Positions 44,656-53,742 of a stretch of DNA of 64,000 nucleotides are shown here, piece after piece. The DNA is from Novosphingobium terrae. GTDB taxonomy: Bacteria; Pseudomonadota; Alphaproteobacteria; Sphingomonadales; Sphingomonadaceae. The position numbers were made by a program, and so were the translations under genes. Positions within the stretch are counted from its first letter, which is position 1; every line of letters begins with the position of its first letter. The stretch is from assembly GCF_017163935.1 (NCBI RefSeq), contig NZ_JABVZR010000001.1:3534001-3598000 (forward strand), written 5' to 3'. The notes beneath the pieces were generated by a model that had not been told where the DNA came from, did no database searches, and saw only the letters and a list, made by a program, of their open reading frames with translations.

Positions 44656-45666
44656 ATGACAGCCCCCGTCCCCCTCTCCGTCCTCGATCTGGTCCCCGTC
44701 AACGATGGGGGCAGCCTGAGCCAGGCGCTGGCCAATGCCGCCAGCCTGGCCGCCCATGCCGAAAGCGCCGGATACCACCGCTATTGGGTGGCCGAGCATC
44801 ATGGCATGCAAGGCGTAGGCGGCGCGGCGACATCGGTGGTGCTGGCCCATGTCGGTGACGCAACGAAAACCATCCGCATCGGATCGGGCGGGATCATGCT
44901 GCCCAACCATGCCCCTTTGCAAATCGCCGAGCAGTTCGGCACTCTGGATGCGCTGTTCCCGGGGCGCATCGATCTGGCGCTGGGGCGCGCTCCCGGCTCG
45001 GACGGGCGGGTGGCGATGGCGCTGCGCCACGGCAATCCGGAAGAATTCCCCCGGCAGGTGGTGGATCTGCAGAACTATTTCGCGGGCGATCCGCGCATGG
45101 GCTTTACCGCCGTGCCGGGCGCGGGTGCTGCGCCCGAGATGTGGATTCTGGGCTCCAGCACCTATGGCGCGCAGCTGGCGGCGGCTTTGGGCCTGCCCTA
45201 TGGCTTTGCCTCGCATTTCGCACCCGCCGCTCTGGATGACGCGCTGGCGGTCTATCGCCACCAGTTCCAGCCTTCCGCCGTGCTGGACAAGCCGCATGTG
45301 ACGGTGGGCTTCAACATCTTCGCCGCCGATACGGCGGAAGAAGCGCGCTTTATCGCCACCTCCATGCAGCAGAAATTCGTTGCTCTGCGCAGCGGTCATG
45401 GCAGCGGCCCCTTCCGCGCGCCTCTGGAGGGGTTCTATGAGAATCTGCCGGTGCATCAGCGCGCCATGCTGGACCAGATGCTGCAATGCACCGCCATCGG
45501 CACGCGCGAGGATGTGGCGAAGAGCTTGGCGGCGTTGCTGGAGCGGACTCAGGCCGATGAGGTGATCGTCGCAGGACAGATCTTCGACCATGACGCGCGG
45601 CTGAAGAGTTATTCGATCGCCGCCGAGGCTATGGAGATGGTGGGGAAAGCTTCGGTTTCGGTTTGA
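44656..45666 (+). CDS. LLM class flavin-dependent oxidoreductase
   Basis: Luciferase-like monooxygenase of 336 residues, of the group often annotated as MsnO8-like. Family marks: SVLDLVPVNDGGS at the start, RYWVAEHHGMQGVGG, IRIGSGGIMLPNHAPL, LGRAPGSDG, and the ending ADEVIVAGQIFDHDARLKSY. Probably FMN-dependent; substrate unknown. I start at 44656; the longer in-frame version from 44530 adds residues unlike the family. Confidence 0.87.
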   Translation: MTAPVPLSVLDLVPVNDGGSLSQALANAASLAAHAESAGYHRYWVAEHHGMQGVGGAATSVVLAHVGDATKTIRIGSGGIMLPNHAPLQIAEQFGTLDALFPGRIDLALGRAPGSDGRVAMALRHGNPEEFPRQVVDLQNYFAGDPRMGFTAVPGAGAAPEMWILGSSTYGAQLAAALGLPYGFASHFAPAALDDALAVYRHQFQPSAVLDKPHVTVGFNIFAADTAEEARFIATSMQQKFVALRSGHGSGPFRAPLEGFYENLPVHQRAMLDQMLQCTAIGTREDVAKSLAALLERTQADEVIVAGQIFDHDARLKSYSIAAEAMEMVGKASVSV

Positions 45667-45686
45667 AAGTAAGAAGAAAGGGAAGA

Positions 45687-45879
45687 TGCGAGGGTGTTAC
45701 ACCCTCGCGCTCCCATTTGTGTCTGCGTTGCGTCTTGATCTCAGCCGAGGATGCGCATTCACAGCCTGGCGGGCTTTGACTTTGCCAGCCCAGCCCAGCC
45801 CAGCCCAGCCCAGCCCAGCCCAGCCCAGCCCATCGTCCAGATATTGACTGCCTGCGGCGCATCAAGAGCCGCTAATGCA
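45687..45879. repeat. Palindrome-ended repeat element, copy B (truncated)
   Basis: Starts with the same hairpin end as copies A and C (GCGAGGGTGTTACACCCTCGC, 45688-45708, then GCTCCC), 20 bases after a stop codon. It keeps the interior blocks TGTCTGCGTTGCG and CTGCCTGCGGCGC (45848-45860), but no right-hand hairpin follows. Its interior also holds a CCAGC microsatellite. The right boundary is approximate. Confidence 0.7.
45785..45829 (+). repeat. CCAGC microsatellite, nine copies
   Basis: Nine perfect tandem copies of CCAGC (45 bases) inside repeat element copy B. It does not lie in a supportable reading frame, so copy-number changes would not shift a protein. Confidence 0.92.
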
Positions 45880-45972
45880 TATTCTGAATTGCAAAGCGGA
45901 CTGTCCGGACACGACAACATTGCAGACATCTTATGAGGTTGACCATGAGATAATTTTTCGTTCTCATGGGGT

Positions 45973-46413
45973 ATGTCTGATGAGCTTTCCACCCAACAAG
46001 AAGAGCAATGGTGTGCGGAGCAGCGGGCCAATGTGGTTGCCTATCTCGCCTTCGAGAAGTGCCCTTCGACCAGTGTTGGTGAGTGGCCGGCATGGCATGT
46101 CGCGCCACTCATATCGATTTGGGCGGTTGAAAGTGTCAAGGCCCCCGGATGGGTCGGTTGGTGGGCCGTATCGGGTGATTTTCCAACGGATTACATCGAA
46201 TGCGGGGCAGAGCGTCATCCTCGTCAGGGGCTACGCGATATTGGGCTTCGCTGGCAAGAGGCAGCAAAGCGCTGGCGAAGCGGGGAGGAAGTTGAAGGCT
46301 GGCGAATGGGAGATGGCGAACAGCCTCGGGAGTTGGCTCCGCTGTTGGCTGAGCGCGCGATGATGTTTCTGGAAATTGCTGCCGACGATGAAAATTGGGC
46401 GGAGGAAGCTTAG
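45973..46413 (+). CDS. DUF4826-like protein
   Basis: 146 residues, soluble and acidic. The first half reads EEQWCAEQRANVVAYL, GEWPAWHVAPLISIWAVES, GWVGWWAVSGDFPTDYIE, matching my memory of DUF4826 (cytoplasmic, unknown function). The second half is helical and Trp/Glu-rich. Its G+C is visibly lower than that of neighbours and it abuts the truncated repeat element, so it may have been acquired separately. No strong ribosome-binding site. Confidence 0.7.
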   Translation: MSDELSTQQEEQWCAEQRANVVAYLAFEKCPSTSVGEWPAWHVAPLISIWAVESVKAPGWVGWWAVSGDFPTDYIECGAERHPRQGLRDIGLRWQEAAKRWRSGEEVEGWRMGDGEQPRELAPLLAERAMMFLEIAADDENWAEEA

Positions 46414-46530
46414 TCCGCTTCCCCTAACTTAGCCGCCATTCACCTCCCGCGAAGCGGCCTACAATAGCTGCCACACCACCTCCTGCTTCTGAGGCCGCAC
46501 CCATGGCGCGAGGCAGACAATAAAGGGATT

Positions 46531-46552
46531 GCAAAGGGCGATGGCCCTTTGC
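46531..46552 (-). terminator. Hairpin downstream of corA
   Basis: Perfect 9-bp stem GCAAAGGGC / GCCCTTTGC with loop GATG, about 30 bases after the corA stop on the minus strand; no U-run. The rest of 46414-46581 shows no gene. Confidence 0.6.
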
Positions 46553-46581
46553 CCGCCGGAGGCAAACCCTTCAAACCTCCT

Positions 46582-47514
46582 TCAAATCCAGTCCCGCCAC
46601 TTGAACCACAGATAGGGCACCACCGCCGACAGCACGCATAGTCCCAAAGCATAGGGATATCCCCATGCCCATCCCAGCTCGGGCATGTTCTTGAAGTTCA
46701 TGCCATAGATGCCCACGATCAGCACCGGCGGGATGCCCACCACAGAGGCCACCGTCAGCAGCTTGACCACATCGTTCTGCTCGATGCTGATCAGCCCGGT
46801 CGCGGCATCCTGAATCAGCTGGATGCGGCCTGAGAGGCTCACCTCGAACTCATCCAGCGAGACGATGTCGTGGTTGATCGCCGTCAGCCTGTCATTGATG
46901 TCCTGCTCAAGCTTGGGGGTGCAGCGGTCACCCACGAAGCTGGCCATGCGCCCCATGCTCAGGAACATGTAGCGCACGCGCGAGGCGCGATCATTGGCGC
47001 GCCCGATGGTGCGGATCGTCTTGCGCAGCACGCGGGTTTCGCGGGCCAGACCGCCGTCCCCCATATCCTCGAAGAAGACGGTGCGGGCCACCTCGCCCAC
47101 CAGTTCGGCGGCATGTTCGAGGTGATCGGCGGCGCGGTCCACCGCCGCTTCCAGCAGCATGACCAGCGCCATGGAGGGCGTCAAACCCTTGGCCTCGCCC
47201 GCTTCGGTCATCACGCCCTCGAACACGCCGAGCGGGGCGTAGCGCACCGTCACCAGCACGTCAGGAGAAAGGATGAAGCCGGTGGGCGCGGTTTCCCAAC
47301 GCTCGGTGTCGGTATGGGCCAGCATGGGGACGCTCATATAGAGCGTGTCGCCATCGGCGCGCAGGCGGCTGCTGGCTTCGATTTCGCGCAGAGCCGCGCG
47401 GTCGGGCACCTTGATGCCATAGTCTTTGGCGATGCGGGCGATCTCGGCCTCATCGGGGGTCAGCAGGTCGATCCAGACCGGTTTGGCGGCGTCAGAAGGA
47501 ATTGCAGTCAGCAT
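46582..47514 (-). CDS. CorA family magnesium/divalent metal transporter
   Basis: 310-residue pentameric metal channel. A long helical cytoplasmic domain is followed by two C-terminal transmembrane helices with the GMN selectivity motif at the end of the first (GIYGMNFKN), and a basic tail (WFKWRDWI). The substrate is Mg2+ or Co2+/Zn2+; not distinguishable here. Divided from the downstream gene end by 67 bases. Confidence 0.9.
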   Translation of the reverse strand: MLTAIPSDAAKPVWIDLLTPDEAEIARIAKDYGIKVPDRAALREIEASSRLRADGDTLYMSVPMLAHTDTERWETAPTGFILSPDVLVTVRYAPLGVFEGVMTEAGEAKGLTPSMALVMLLEAAVDRAADHLEHAAELVGEVARTVFFEDMGDGGLARETRVLRKTIRTIGRANDRASRVRYMFLSMGRMASFVGDRCTPKLEQDINDRLTAINHDIVSLDEFEVSLSGRIQLIQDAATGLISIEQNDVVKLLTVASVVGIPPVLIVGIYGMNFKNMPELGWAWGYPYALGLCVLSAVVPYLWFKWRDWI

Positions 47515-47582
47515 GGATCTTCCGTTTCTTCCTTATCCCCCGCATGCCAACATCTTGAAACGCCGAATGTTGCGCTACAATG

Positions 47583-47621
47583 AAAAAGGACCGGCGAGGC
47601 CACCCCCGCCGGTCCTTTTTT
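47583..47621. terminator. Bidirectional rho-independent terminator
   Basis: Stem GGACCGGCG / CGCCGGTCC flanked by AAAAA on the left and TTTTTT on the right, so effective on both strands. It ends transcription of the esterase gene before corA. Confidence 0.9.
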
Positions 47622-47636
47622 ACGTCCTGCGATCGG

Positions 47637-49370
47637 TCAGCGGGCGCCCAGCCAGTGGGAGAGGCCATCGACCGGCGCCGGGGTCTTCGCGGTGAAGCTG
47701 GCCGCCTCATCCATCGAGCCCTTGCCGGTGTAGACCGCCACCTGCGGATAGGCATAGACCGGACGGCTGCGCGGCGGCAGCTTGGGCTGAGGCGGCATCA
47801 TGCCCGGAGGCGGGCCATCGGCAGGCGGCGGGCCCTTGGCCATCATGCCGGAGGGCGCCGTGGGCTGGCCCTCATGCGTCTGCCCGGCGCGATGGGCCAG
47901 CATCACCTGAGGGGCGGCACCATCCTCCACCCAACCCATGATCCCCGCCAGCATCGGGAACTCGCTGGGCCCGTCGCCGCCCGAGCAATGGCTCATGCCG
48001 GGGAAGAGGAACAGCCTCACCGAGGCATCGCGCTTCGCCTTGCCGAGCTTGAGGCCGATGCGCTCGAAATAATCGAGCGTGCCCAGCGGGCTGATATGCG
48101 GATCGCTCCAGCCGTGCCACAGGATCAGCTTGCCGCCATGGGCGAAGAAGGCCGAGAGATCGGGGTTGGTGGCATCGTACAGCGCGCGGGCCGGTTGCAG
48201 CCTGGCCAGCATCGCATCGTCGAAGGGGAAATCCGCGATGGTGTAGGGCGTGGCCGGATTGGGCGTGAACATCACATGGTTGATGGCATCGAGCGCAATG
48301 CGGCCCGAAAAGATCGGCATGCCGGGGCGCGGCGGCACGAAAACGCCCACCCAGTTCAGCTCGCTGCCCGGCTGCAGCGGGGCGACCTCCAGCAGGCGGC
48401 CCTTGGCGTCGCGCGCGCCGCCGAAGATCCGGCGCACGGCCTCGACCTGAACGGCGGTCAGGCATTTGCCTGCCTCATAGACGCCCTTGCAGAGCAGCGG
48501 CGCGGGGTTGAAACGGCACAGGCGCGGATCGGTGATCTGGCCATCGGCCAGCCCGTCGAGCTTATCACACTGGCGCAGCACCTCGGCATGGATCGGATTG
48601 ACATCCACGGCGGTGATCAGCGGCTGGCCATCGGCGCCGGTGTTCACCCTGGCCAGCCAGGCGTGATGGAAGCTGTTCTGCATATGGAAATTCATCGCCG
48701 GAGCCCCGGCGGTGATGCCGTCGAAATCATCGGGGTAGCGCTGGGCGGCGATCAGCGCCTCGCGCCCGCCATCGCTGCATCCGGCGAAATAGGCATATTT
48801 CTGCGGCTGGCCATAGAAGGCGCGGATCAGCGCCTTGGCCGCCAGCGTGGTGGCATGCACGCCGCGAAAGGCGAAATCCTCGCGCTGCTGCTGGTTGTCG
48901 CCCCAGGCAGTGTCATTGCCCTGATGGCCCATATCGGTGCTGGCCAGCGCCAGCGTGCCATCGGTGGCCGGGGTGCAATCCTCCGCCTTGGAGACATCGA
49001 TGCGCAGATTGCCGCACAGGCCGCCGCAGCCGGTCTGCAGGAAGCGCTGGCTCCAGCCCTGAAGCGGCAGGCGCACCTCATAGGTGATGGCCGGCGCAAT
49101 GGTGCCGGTGAGCTTGCAATAGGGATGATCGCCAGAGACCTGCGTGGCGGTGATGGACGTTTTGGCGCCTGTGGCAGCGGACAGATCGAGCTGGGCCAGA
49201 CTCTCGCAGCTGCGCAACGGCGCCACGCCGGCCAGAGCGGGCGCGGGCGCGGCTTGAGCCGGCGCCGCCAGCCCCAGCATCACGGCCAGCGCCACCATCA
49301 TGGCAGTCAGCCACCCTGCCCCCTTGCGCAGGCTGCCCGGCCTTGCCGGTGTTGCTGCTCGAACCATCAT
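47637..49370 (-). CDS. Tannase/feruloyl esterase family protein
   Basis: Secreted serine esterase of 577 residues. From the ATG at 49370, preceded by a strong AGGGAGGA, it has a Sec signal (about 14-40, cleavage AQA). The family CS-D-HC motif is present: Cys198-Ser199 in FAGCSDGG, Asp in WHGWSDPH and His-Cys in MSHCSGGDGP, which form the triad and its neighbouring disulfide. A Pro/Met-rich insert (about residues 505-535) precedes the C-terminus. Likely cleaves phenolic or plant-derived esters; substrate uncertain. Confidence 0.9.
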   Translation of the reverse strand: MMVRAATPARPGSLRKGAGWLTAMMVALAVMLGLAAPAQAAPAPALAGVAPLRSCESLAQLDLSAATGAKTSITATQVSGDHPYCKLTGTIAPAITYEVRLPLQGWSQRFLQTGCGGLCGNLRIDVSKAEDCTPATDGTLALASTDMGHQGNDTAWGDNQQQREDFAFRGVHATTLAAKALIRAFYGQPQKYAYFAGCSDGGREALIAAQRYPDDFDGITAGAPAMNFHMQNSFHHAWLARVNTGADGQPLITAVDVNPIHAEVLRQCDKLDGLADGQITDPRLCRFNPAPLLCKGVYEAGKCLTAVQVEAVRRIFGGARDAKGRLLEVAPLQPGSELNWVGVFVPPRPGMPIFSGRIALDAINHVMFTPNPATPYTIADFPFDDAMLARLQPARALYDATNPDLSAFFAHGGKLILWHGWSDPHISPLGTLDYFERIGLKLGKAKRDASVRLFLFPGMSHCSGGDGPSEFPMLAGIMGWVEDGAAPQVMLAHRAGQTHEGQPTAPSGMMAKGPPPADGPPPGMMPPQPKLPPRSRPVYAYPQVAVYTGKGSMDEAASFTAKTPAPVDGLSHWLGAR

Positions 49371-49504
49371 CGTCCTCCCTTGTGCCGATCCCATCGTACC
49401 TTGTCTGCACCGATGGGCGCGGCGCATCAATCGCCCGGCCCATCGGAATTTTGTCGCAATCCATAGCATCAGCGAAAGGAGGCCTTGCGCGCCAGACACA
49501 CAAA

Positions 49505-49532
49505 CGGCGGGCCTGCCTGAGCAAGCCCGCCG
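49505..49532 (-). terminator. Hairpin downstream of maeB
   Basis: Stem CGGCGGGC / GCCCGCCG with a 12-base loop, about 25 bases after the malic enzyme stop on the minus strand. No U-run. Confidence 0.6.
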
Positions 49533-49556
49533 CCTGATGGTCAGTCTGGCAGAGAC

Positions 49557-51824
49557 TTACTGGCGATGGGCCACTTCAGCCGCCGCAATGGTCGTCAGGT
49601 TCAGAATCCCGCGCGCGGTCACGCCAGGCGTCAGCACATGGATCGGCTTGGACAGGCCCATCAGCATCGGCCCCACGGTGGGCGAGCTGGAAGAGGCCGC
49701 CAGCGCCGTCAGCGTGATGTTGGCAGCATCCAGATTGGGCATGACCAGCAGGTTGGCCGGGCCTTCCAGCGGGCTGTCGCCCACCAGCGTCTCACGCAGG
49801 CGCTGCGAGAGCGCGGCATCGGCATGCATTTCGCCATCGACCTGCAGATCGGGCGCCTGCTGCTTCACCAGCTTGAAGGCGGCGCGCATCTTGCGCGCGC
49901 TGGGGCTGTGCGAGGAGCCGAAGTTGGAGTGCGAGAGCAGCGCCACGCGCGGCGTCAGGCCGAATTGCGCGACATGGCTTGCGGCCAGCACCGTCATTTC
50001 GGCAATCTGCTCCGGCGTGGGATCGGGCACCAGATGGGTGTCGGTGATGAACAGCGCGCCCGCATCCAGAATCAGGCCCGACAGCGCATAGACGCGCTGC
50101 AAGCCCGGCAGCGGATCGATGATGCGCAGAATATGTTCGATCTGGCTCCAATATTCCGACTTGCCGCCCACCAGTGCGGCATCCACCCGGCCCGTGCGCA
50201 GCAGCATGGCTGCCGTCACCGTGGGGCGGCGATAGACATGGCGCGGAATTTCCTGCGAGGGCACGCCCTTGCGCGCGGCGATCTCGCGATAGGCCTCGAC
50301 CAGCGGGCGCAGGATTTCGTGATCGGTCTCAGGATCGATCACCTCGACATCGCGGTCCAGCGCGAAACGCAGGCCCAGTTCGGGCATGAGTTTGGAGAGG
50401 ATGCGGCGGCGGCCCACGATGGTCGGCTTGGCCAGCCCTTCGTCCAGCACGTCCTGAATGGCGCGCAGCACGCGCTCATCCTCGCCTTCGGCATAGACCA
50501 CGCGCTTGTTGGTGCCGCGCGCCGCCTCGAACACCGGCATCATCAGATGGGTCGAGCGCAGGTTCTGCTCGGCCAGCGAGCGGCGATAGGCGTCGAGATC
50601 GATCGTCTTGCGGGCCACGCCGCTGTCCATCGCCGCCTTGGCGACAGCAGGGGCGATTTCCGAAATCAGGCGCGGATCGAAGGGCGTGGGGATGATGTAT
50701 TCCGCGCCGAAGGTCAGGCGGCGGCCGCCATAGGCCTGGGCCACGCTCTCATGCGCGGGCAGGCGCGCCAGCGAGGCGATGGCCTCGGCCGCGGCCGCCT
50801 TCATCTCCTCATTGATCGCCGTGGCGCCGACATCGAGCGCGCCGCGGAAGATGTAAGGGAAGCACAGGACGTTGTTGACCTGATTGGGATAATCCGAACG
50901 TCCGGTGGCCACGATGGCGTCGGGGCGCTGCTCGCGCACCACCTCGGGGCGGATTTCCGGCTCGGGATTGGCGAGCGCGAAGATCAGCGGCTTTTCGGCC
51001 AGCAGCGGCAGCCATTCGGGCTTCAGCACGCCCGGCGCCGAGAGGCCGAGGAACACATTGGCGCCCGGCAGCACTTCGGGCAGGGTGCGGGCGTTGGTTT
51101 CGCGCGCATAGCGGGCCATGTTGGGGGCCATGCCCTCACGCCCGCTGTGGATCACGCCATCCTTGTCGGTCAGCGTGACATTCTCGATCCGCAGCCCCAT
51201 CGAGACCAGCAGATCGACGCAGGCCAGCGCTGCCGCGCCCGCGCCGGAGGTGACCAGCTTGACCTCGGACAGCTCCTTGCCCTGAAGCACCAGCGCATTG
51301 CGCACACCGGCGGCCACCACGATGGCGGTGCCGTGCTGATCGTCATGGAACACCGGAATGTTCATGCGCTTCTTCAGCTCGGCCTCGATGAAGAAGCATT
51401 CGGGGGCCTTGATGTCCTCAAGGTTGATGCCGCCGAAGGTGGGCTCCAGCAGGGCCACCGCATCGATGAACTTTTGCGGATCGGTGGTGTCGACCTCGAT
51501 GTCGAACACGTCGATGTCGGCGAATTTCTTGAAGAGGACCGCCTTGCCCTCCATCACCGGCTTGGAGGCCAGCGCGCCGATCGCGCCCAGACCCAGCACC
51601 GCCGTGCCGTTGGAGATCACGGCTACCAGATTGCCGCGCGCGGTATACTCCAGCGCCTTGTCAGGGTCGGCGGCGATTTCGGTGCAGGGGATGGCCACGC
51701 CCGGCGAATAGGCCAGCGCCAAGTCGCGCTGGTTGACCATGCGCTTGGTCGGCTCGATGCTGAGTTTGCCCGGCTTGGGATAGCGGTGGTAATCGAGTGC
51801 GGCGCGGTAAAGCGTATCGTCCAT
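49557..51824 (-). CDS. maeB: NADP-dependent malic enzyme with phosphotransacetylase-like domain
   Basis: Converts malate to pyruvate and CO2. 755 residues: an N-terminal malic domain ([37 protein letters not shown]), an NAD(P)-binding domain ([23 protein letters not shown]), and a C-terminal phosphotransacetylase-like domain (about 430-755) that in MaeB is regulatory rather than catalytic. The ATG at 51824 with AAGG upstream is used; a TTG six bases earlier is unlikely. Monocistronic. Confidence 0.95.
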   Translation of the reverse strand: MDDTLYRAALDYHRYPKPGKLSIEPTKRMVNQRDLALAYSPGVAIPCTEIAADPDKALEYTARGNLVAVISNGTAVLGLGAIGALASKPVMEGKAVLFKKFADIDVFDIEVDTTDPQKFIDAVALLEPTFGGINLEDIKAPECFFIEAELKKRMNIPVFHDDQHGTAIVVAAGVRNALVLQGKELSEVKLVTSGAGAAALACVDLLVSMGLRIENVTLTDKDGVIHSGREGMAPNMARYARETNARTLPEVLPGANVFLGLSAPGVLKPEWLPLLAEKPLIFALANPEPEIRPEVVREQRPDAIVATGRSDYPNQVNNVLCFPYIFRGALDVGATAINEEMKAAAAEAIASLARLPAHESVAQAYGGRRLTFGAEYIIPTPFDPRLISEIAPAVAKAAMDSGVARKTIDLDAYRRSLAEQNLRSTHLMMPVFEAARGTNKRVVYAEGEDERVLRAIQDVLDEGLAKPTIVGRRRILSKLMPELGLRFALDRDVEVIDPETDHEILRPLVEAYREIAARKGVPSQEIPRHVYRRPTVTAAMLLRTGRVDAALVGGKSEYWSQIEHILRIIDPLPGLQRVYALSGLILDAGALFITDTHLVPDPTPEQIAEMTVLAASHVAQFGLTPRVALLSHSNFGSSHSPSARKMRAAFKLVKQQAPDLQVDGEMHADAALSQRLRETLVGDSPLEGPANLLVMPNLDAANITLTALAASSSSPTVGPMLMGLSKPIHVLTPGVTARGILNLTTIAAAEVAHRQ

Positions 51825-52093
51825 CTTCAAACCTTGAGCAAGGGCAGCAGGATACCCGGCAGGAATGCCCGGCAGACACGCAAGCGGGCCAATGCGTTAA
51901 GACACATGCCTTATGCATACGAACCCGCCGCGCGAGTCAGGGCCTTAACCCATTCATCTTGCCGAGGCGAGAGCGAACCGACACGGTTTTTACGCTTGGT
52001 TCGTTGCAGTTTTTGCGCCCATCTGCGCGTGGTATGCAATCATGCTGCACTTGGCTGCGCCTTGCCGCCCCGGCCCGGTCCGGCGTCTGATCG

Positions 52094-53347
52094 TCAGGCC
52101 AGCGCCGGCCTCAGCAGACATTTTTCCAGCAGGCGGCGGCAGCGCCGGGCCAGCGGCATCTCCAGCCAGCGGTAGCACAGATCGGCCAGCAGCACCGTCA
52201 TCCCGGTGGACGCTACGAACAATGCCAGACGGAAGGCAATCTGTATGGCACCGGCTCCGCTGCGCATGGGGTCATGCCCGATCAGCAGCAGCACAGCTTC
52301 GCGCAGCCCCTCGATCACGGCGAAATGCAGCAGATAGCCGGAATAGGACGCCCGCCCGATCCGCGCCAGCCAGCGCCACCCCAGCAGCGCCGGAAACCAC
52401 CCGCGCCCCGCCGCCGCCATGGCCACGCAGCCGACCCCCAGCATCGTCGCTGCGGAAAAGATGAAGGCGCCGCGCCCCTGCCCCATGCCGTCGCCCGAGA
52501 GGATCTTCTGCACCACCTCGATGCCCTGCGCCCCCAGATGGTGGTTCACCACGGCATAGACCGCCACCAGCAGGGCCATCGCCATCACCCCGAGCATCAT
52601 CAGGAAAGAGGCCTGCATCGCCCCGATCTTTCGCCGATACAGCGCCAGCAGGCAGCCCGCCGAGAAGGCATCGAAATGCAGGAAGGAGATATGCGCCGAC
52701 TGGTTGAAATGCTGCAACTGGCCGATCAAAGCGATGCGCCCCAGCAGGCACCCCACCACCACCCCGGCCAGACAGCGCTTGAGCGCGCCATCCGACAGCA
52801 GCACGATGGCGATCCCCGCCAGCGCATAGAACTGCATCTCCACCGAGATGGTCCAGAGATGGGTGGTAGGCACCACCGATATTTCGGGATGATCGAGCAG
52901 ATAGAAATTATAGGTGAAGCTGGCCTGCGACAGGATCTCCCACGGGTCATCCGGCCCCGGGAGCCAGAAGGTGATCAGCCCGGCCAGTGCCACATAAAGC
53001 CAATAGAGCGGCATGATGCGCGCCGCGCGACGGATGTAGAAGCCCGCCAACATCGCCCCTTTCGTCGCGGGTTGGGCCGCACCCGCCACCGGCGCGGCGG
53101 CGCGGATCGAAAGGGTCACCACAAAGCCCGAGATCACATAGAACACCCAGACCCCCAGCCAGCCGAAGGGCAGAATATCCGTATGCTGGGCGATCACCGC
53201 CGCCATCGCCAGAGCGCGCAGGGCATCGACCCGGTCGTAACGCGCCCCATCGCCCGGCACCGCAGCGCCGGACGGCGAGGCCGCAGCATGAGGCGCGCAA
53301 GGGGGCGACACCACCGTCAGCCGCGGGCTTGTCAGCATGGATTCCAT
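52094..53347 (-). CDS. Acyltransferase family 3 (OafA/NodX-like) membrane protein
   Basis: 417 residues with about ten transmembrane helices. It opens with the family motif YDRVDALRALAMAAVIAQHT, where the last His is the proposed catalytic residue, and contains FYVISGFVVTLSI. Such enzymes O-acylate sugars in exopolysaccharides or lipopolysaccharide; the target is unknown. Start at 53347 (AAGGGG upstream); a further in-frame extension to 53410 is less likely. Confidence 0.88.
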   Translation of the reverse strand: MESMLTSPRLTVVSPPCAPHAAASPSGAAVPGDGARYDRVDALRALAMAAVIAQHTDILPFGWLGVWVFYVISGFVVTLSIRAAAPVAGAAQPATKGAMLAGFYIRRAARIMPLYWLYVALAGLITFWLPGPDDPWEILSQASFTYNFYLLDHPEISVVPTTHLWTISVEMQFYALAGIAIVLLSDGALKRCLAGVVVGCLLGRIALIGQLQHFNQSAHISFLHFDAFSAGCLLALYRRKIGAMQASFLMMLGVMAMALLVAVYAVVNHHLGAQGIEVVQKILSGDGMGQGRGAFIFSAATMLGVGCVAMAAAGRGWFPALLGWRWLARIGRASYSGYLLHFAVIEGLREAVLLLIGHDPMRSGAGAIQIAFRLALFVASTGMTVLLADLCYRWLEMPLARRCRRLLEKCLLRPALA

Positions 53348-53742
53348 CGCAGCCCCTTCCCGGCCCGCCAGCCGCCCCTTGCGGACCGGGTCTGGCCATC
53401 TTGCCGCCACGCCCCGCCGTCCTCCGCTGGCTGGGGGGCGCCGCAGAACCCTTGTGGCCTAACATCCCCCCTCGCGAAGGGAACGGCACGAAACCTCCGA
53501 AGCGGAGCGATGGCCCGCGAAACCCTGCCCAGCCCGCGCTAAAATGCCCAAAGCGGATGCTTCATGCGCTCAAAACCACGCCTCAAGGCGCCGCGATCCC
53601 CCCGAATCCCAACCTGCTCATGGCTTGACGGGTATGCCCCGCAAGCGCACAGGAGCATCCCCAAGGTGCTCGCCAGGCCTTTGGAACCCAAGGCCCTGTG
53701 GGAACGGGAGTTTGCCCCGTGCATTCCCTTTTGCAGGATCAC
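53348..53742. other. Divergent gap between acyltransferase and bacteriophytochrome genes
   Basis: About 395 bases with no supportable gene; overlapping short frames on both strands lack ribosome-binding sites. Presumably promoters for both flanking genes; no clear operator or RNA structure seen. Confidence 0.4.

Noticed and set aside
45785..45829. CCAGC array considered as a CRISPR-like or coding repeat
   Set aside because: Five-base perfect units without spacers are a microsatellite; no reading frame through it has a ribosome-binding site or family resemblance.
49566..52175. Plus-strand frame of 869 codons opposite maeB
   Set aside because: Longest antisense shadow in the window; maeB is unambiguous.
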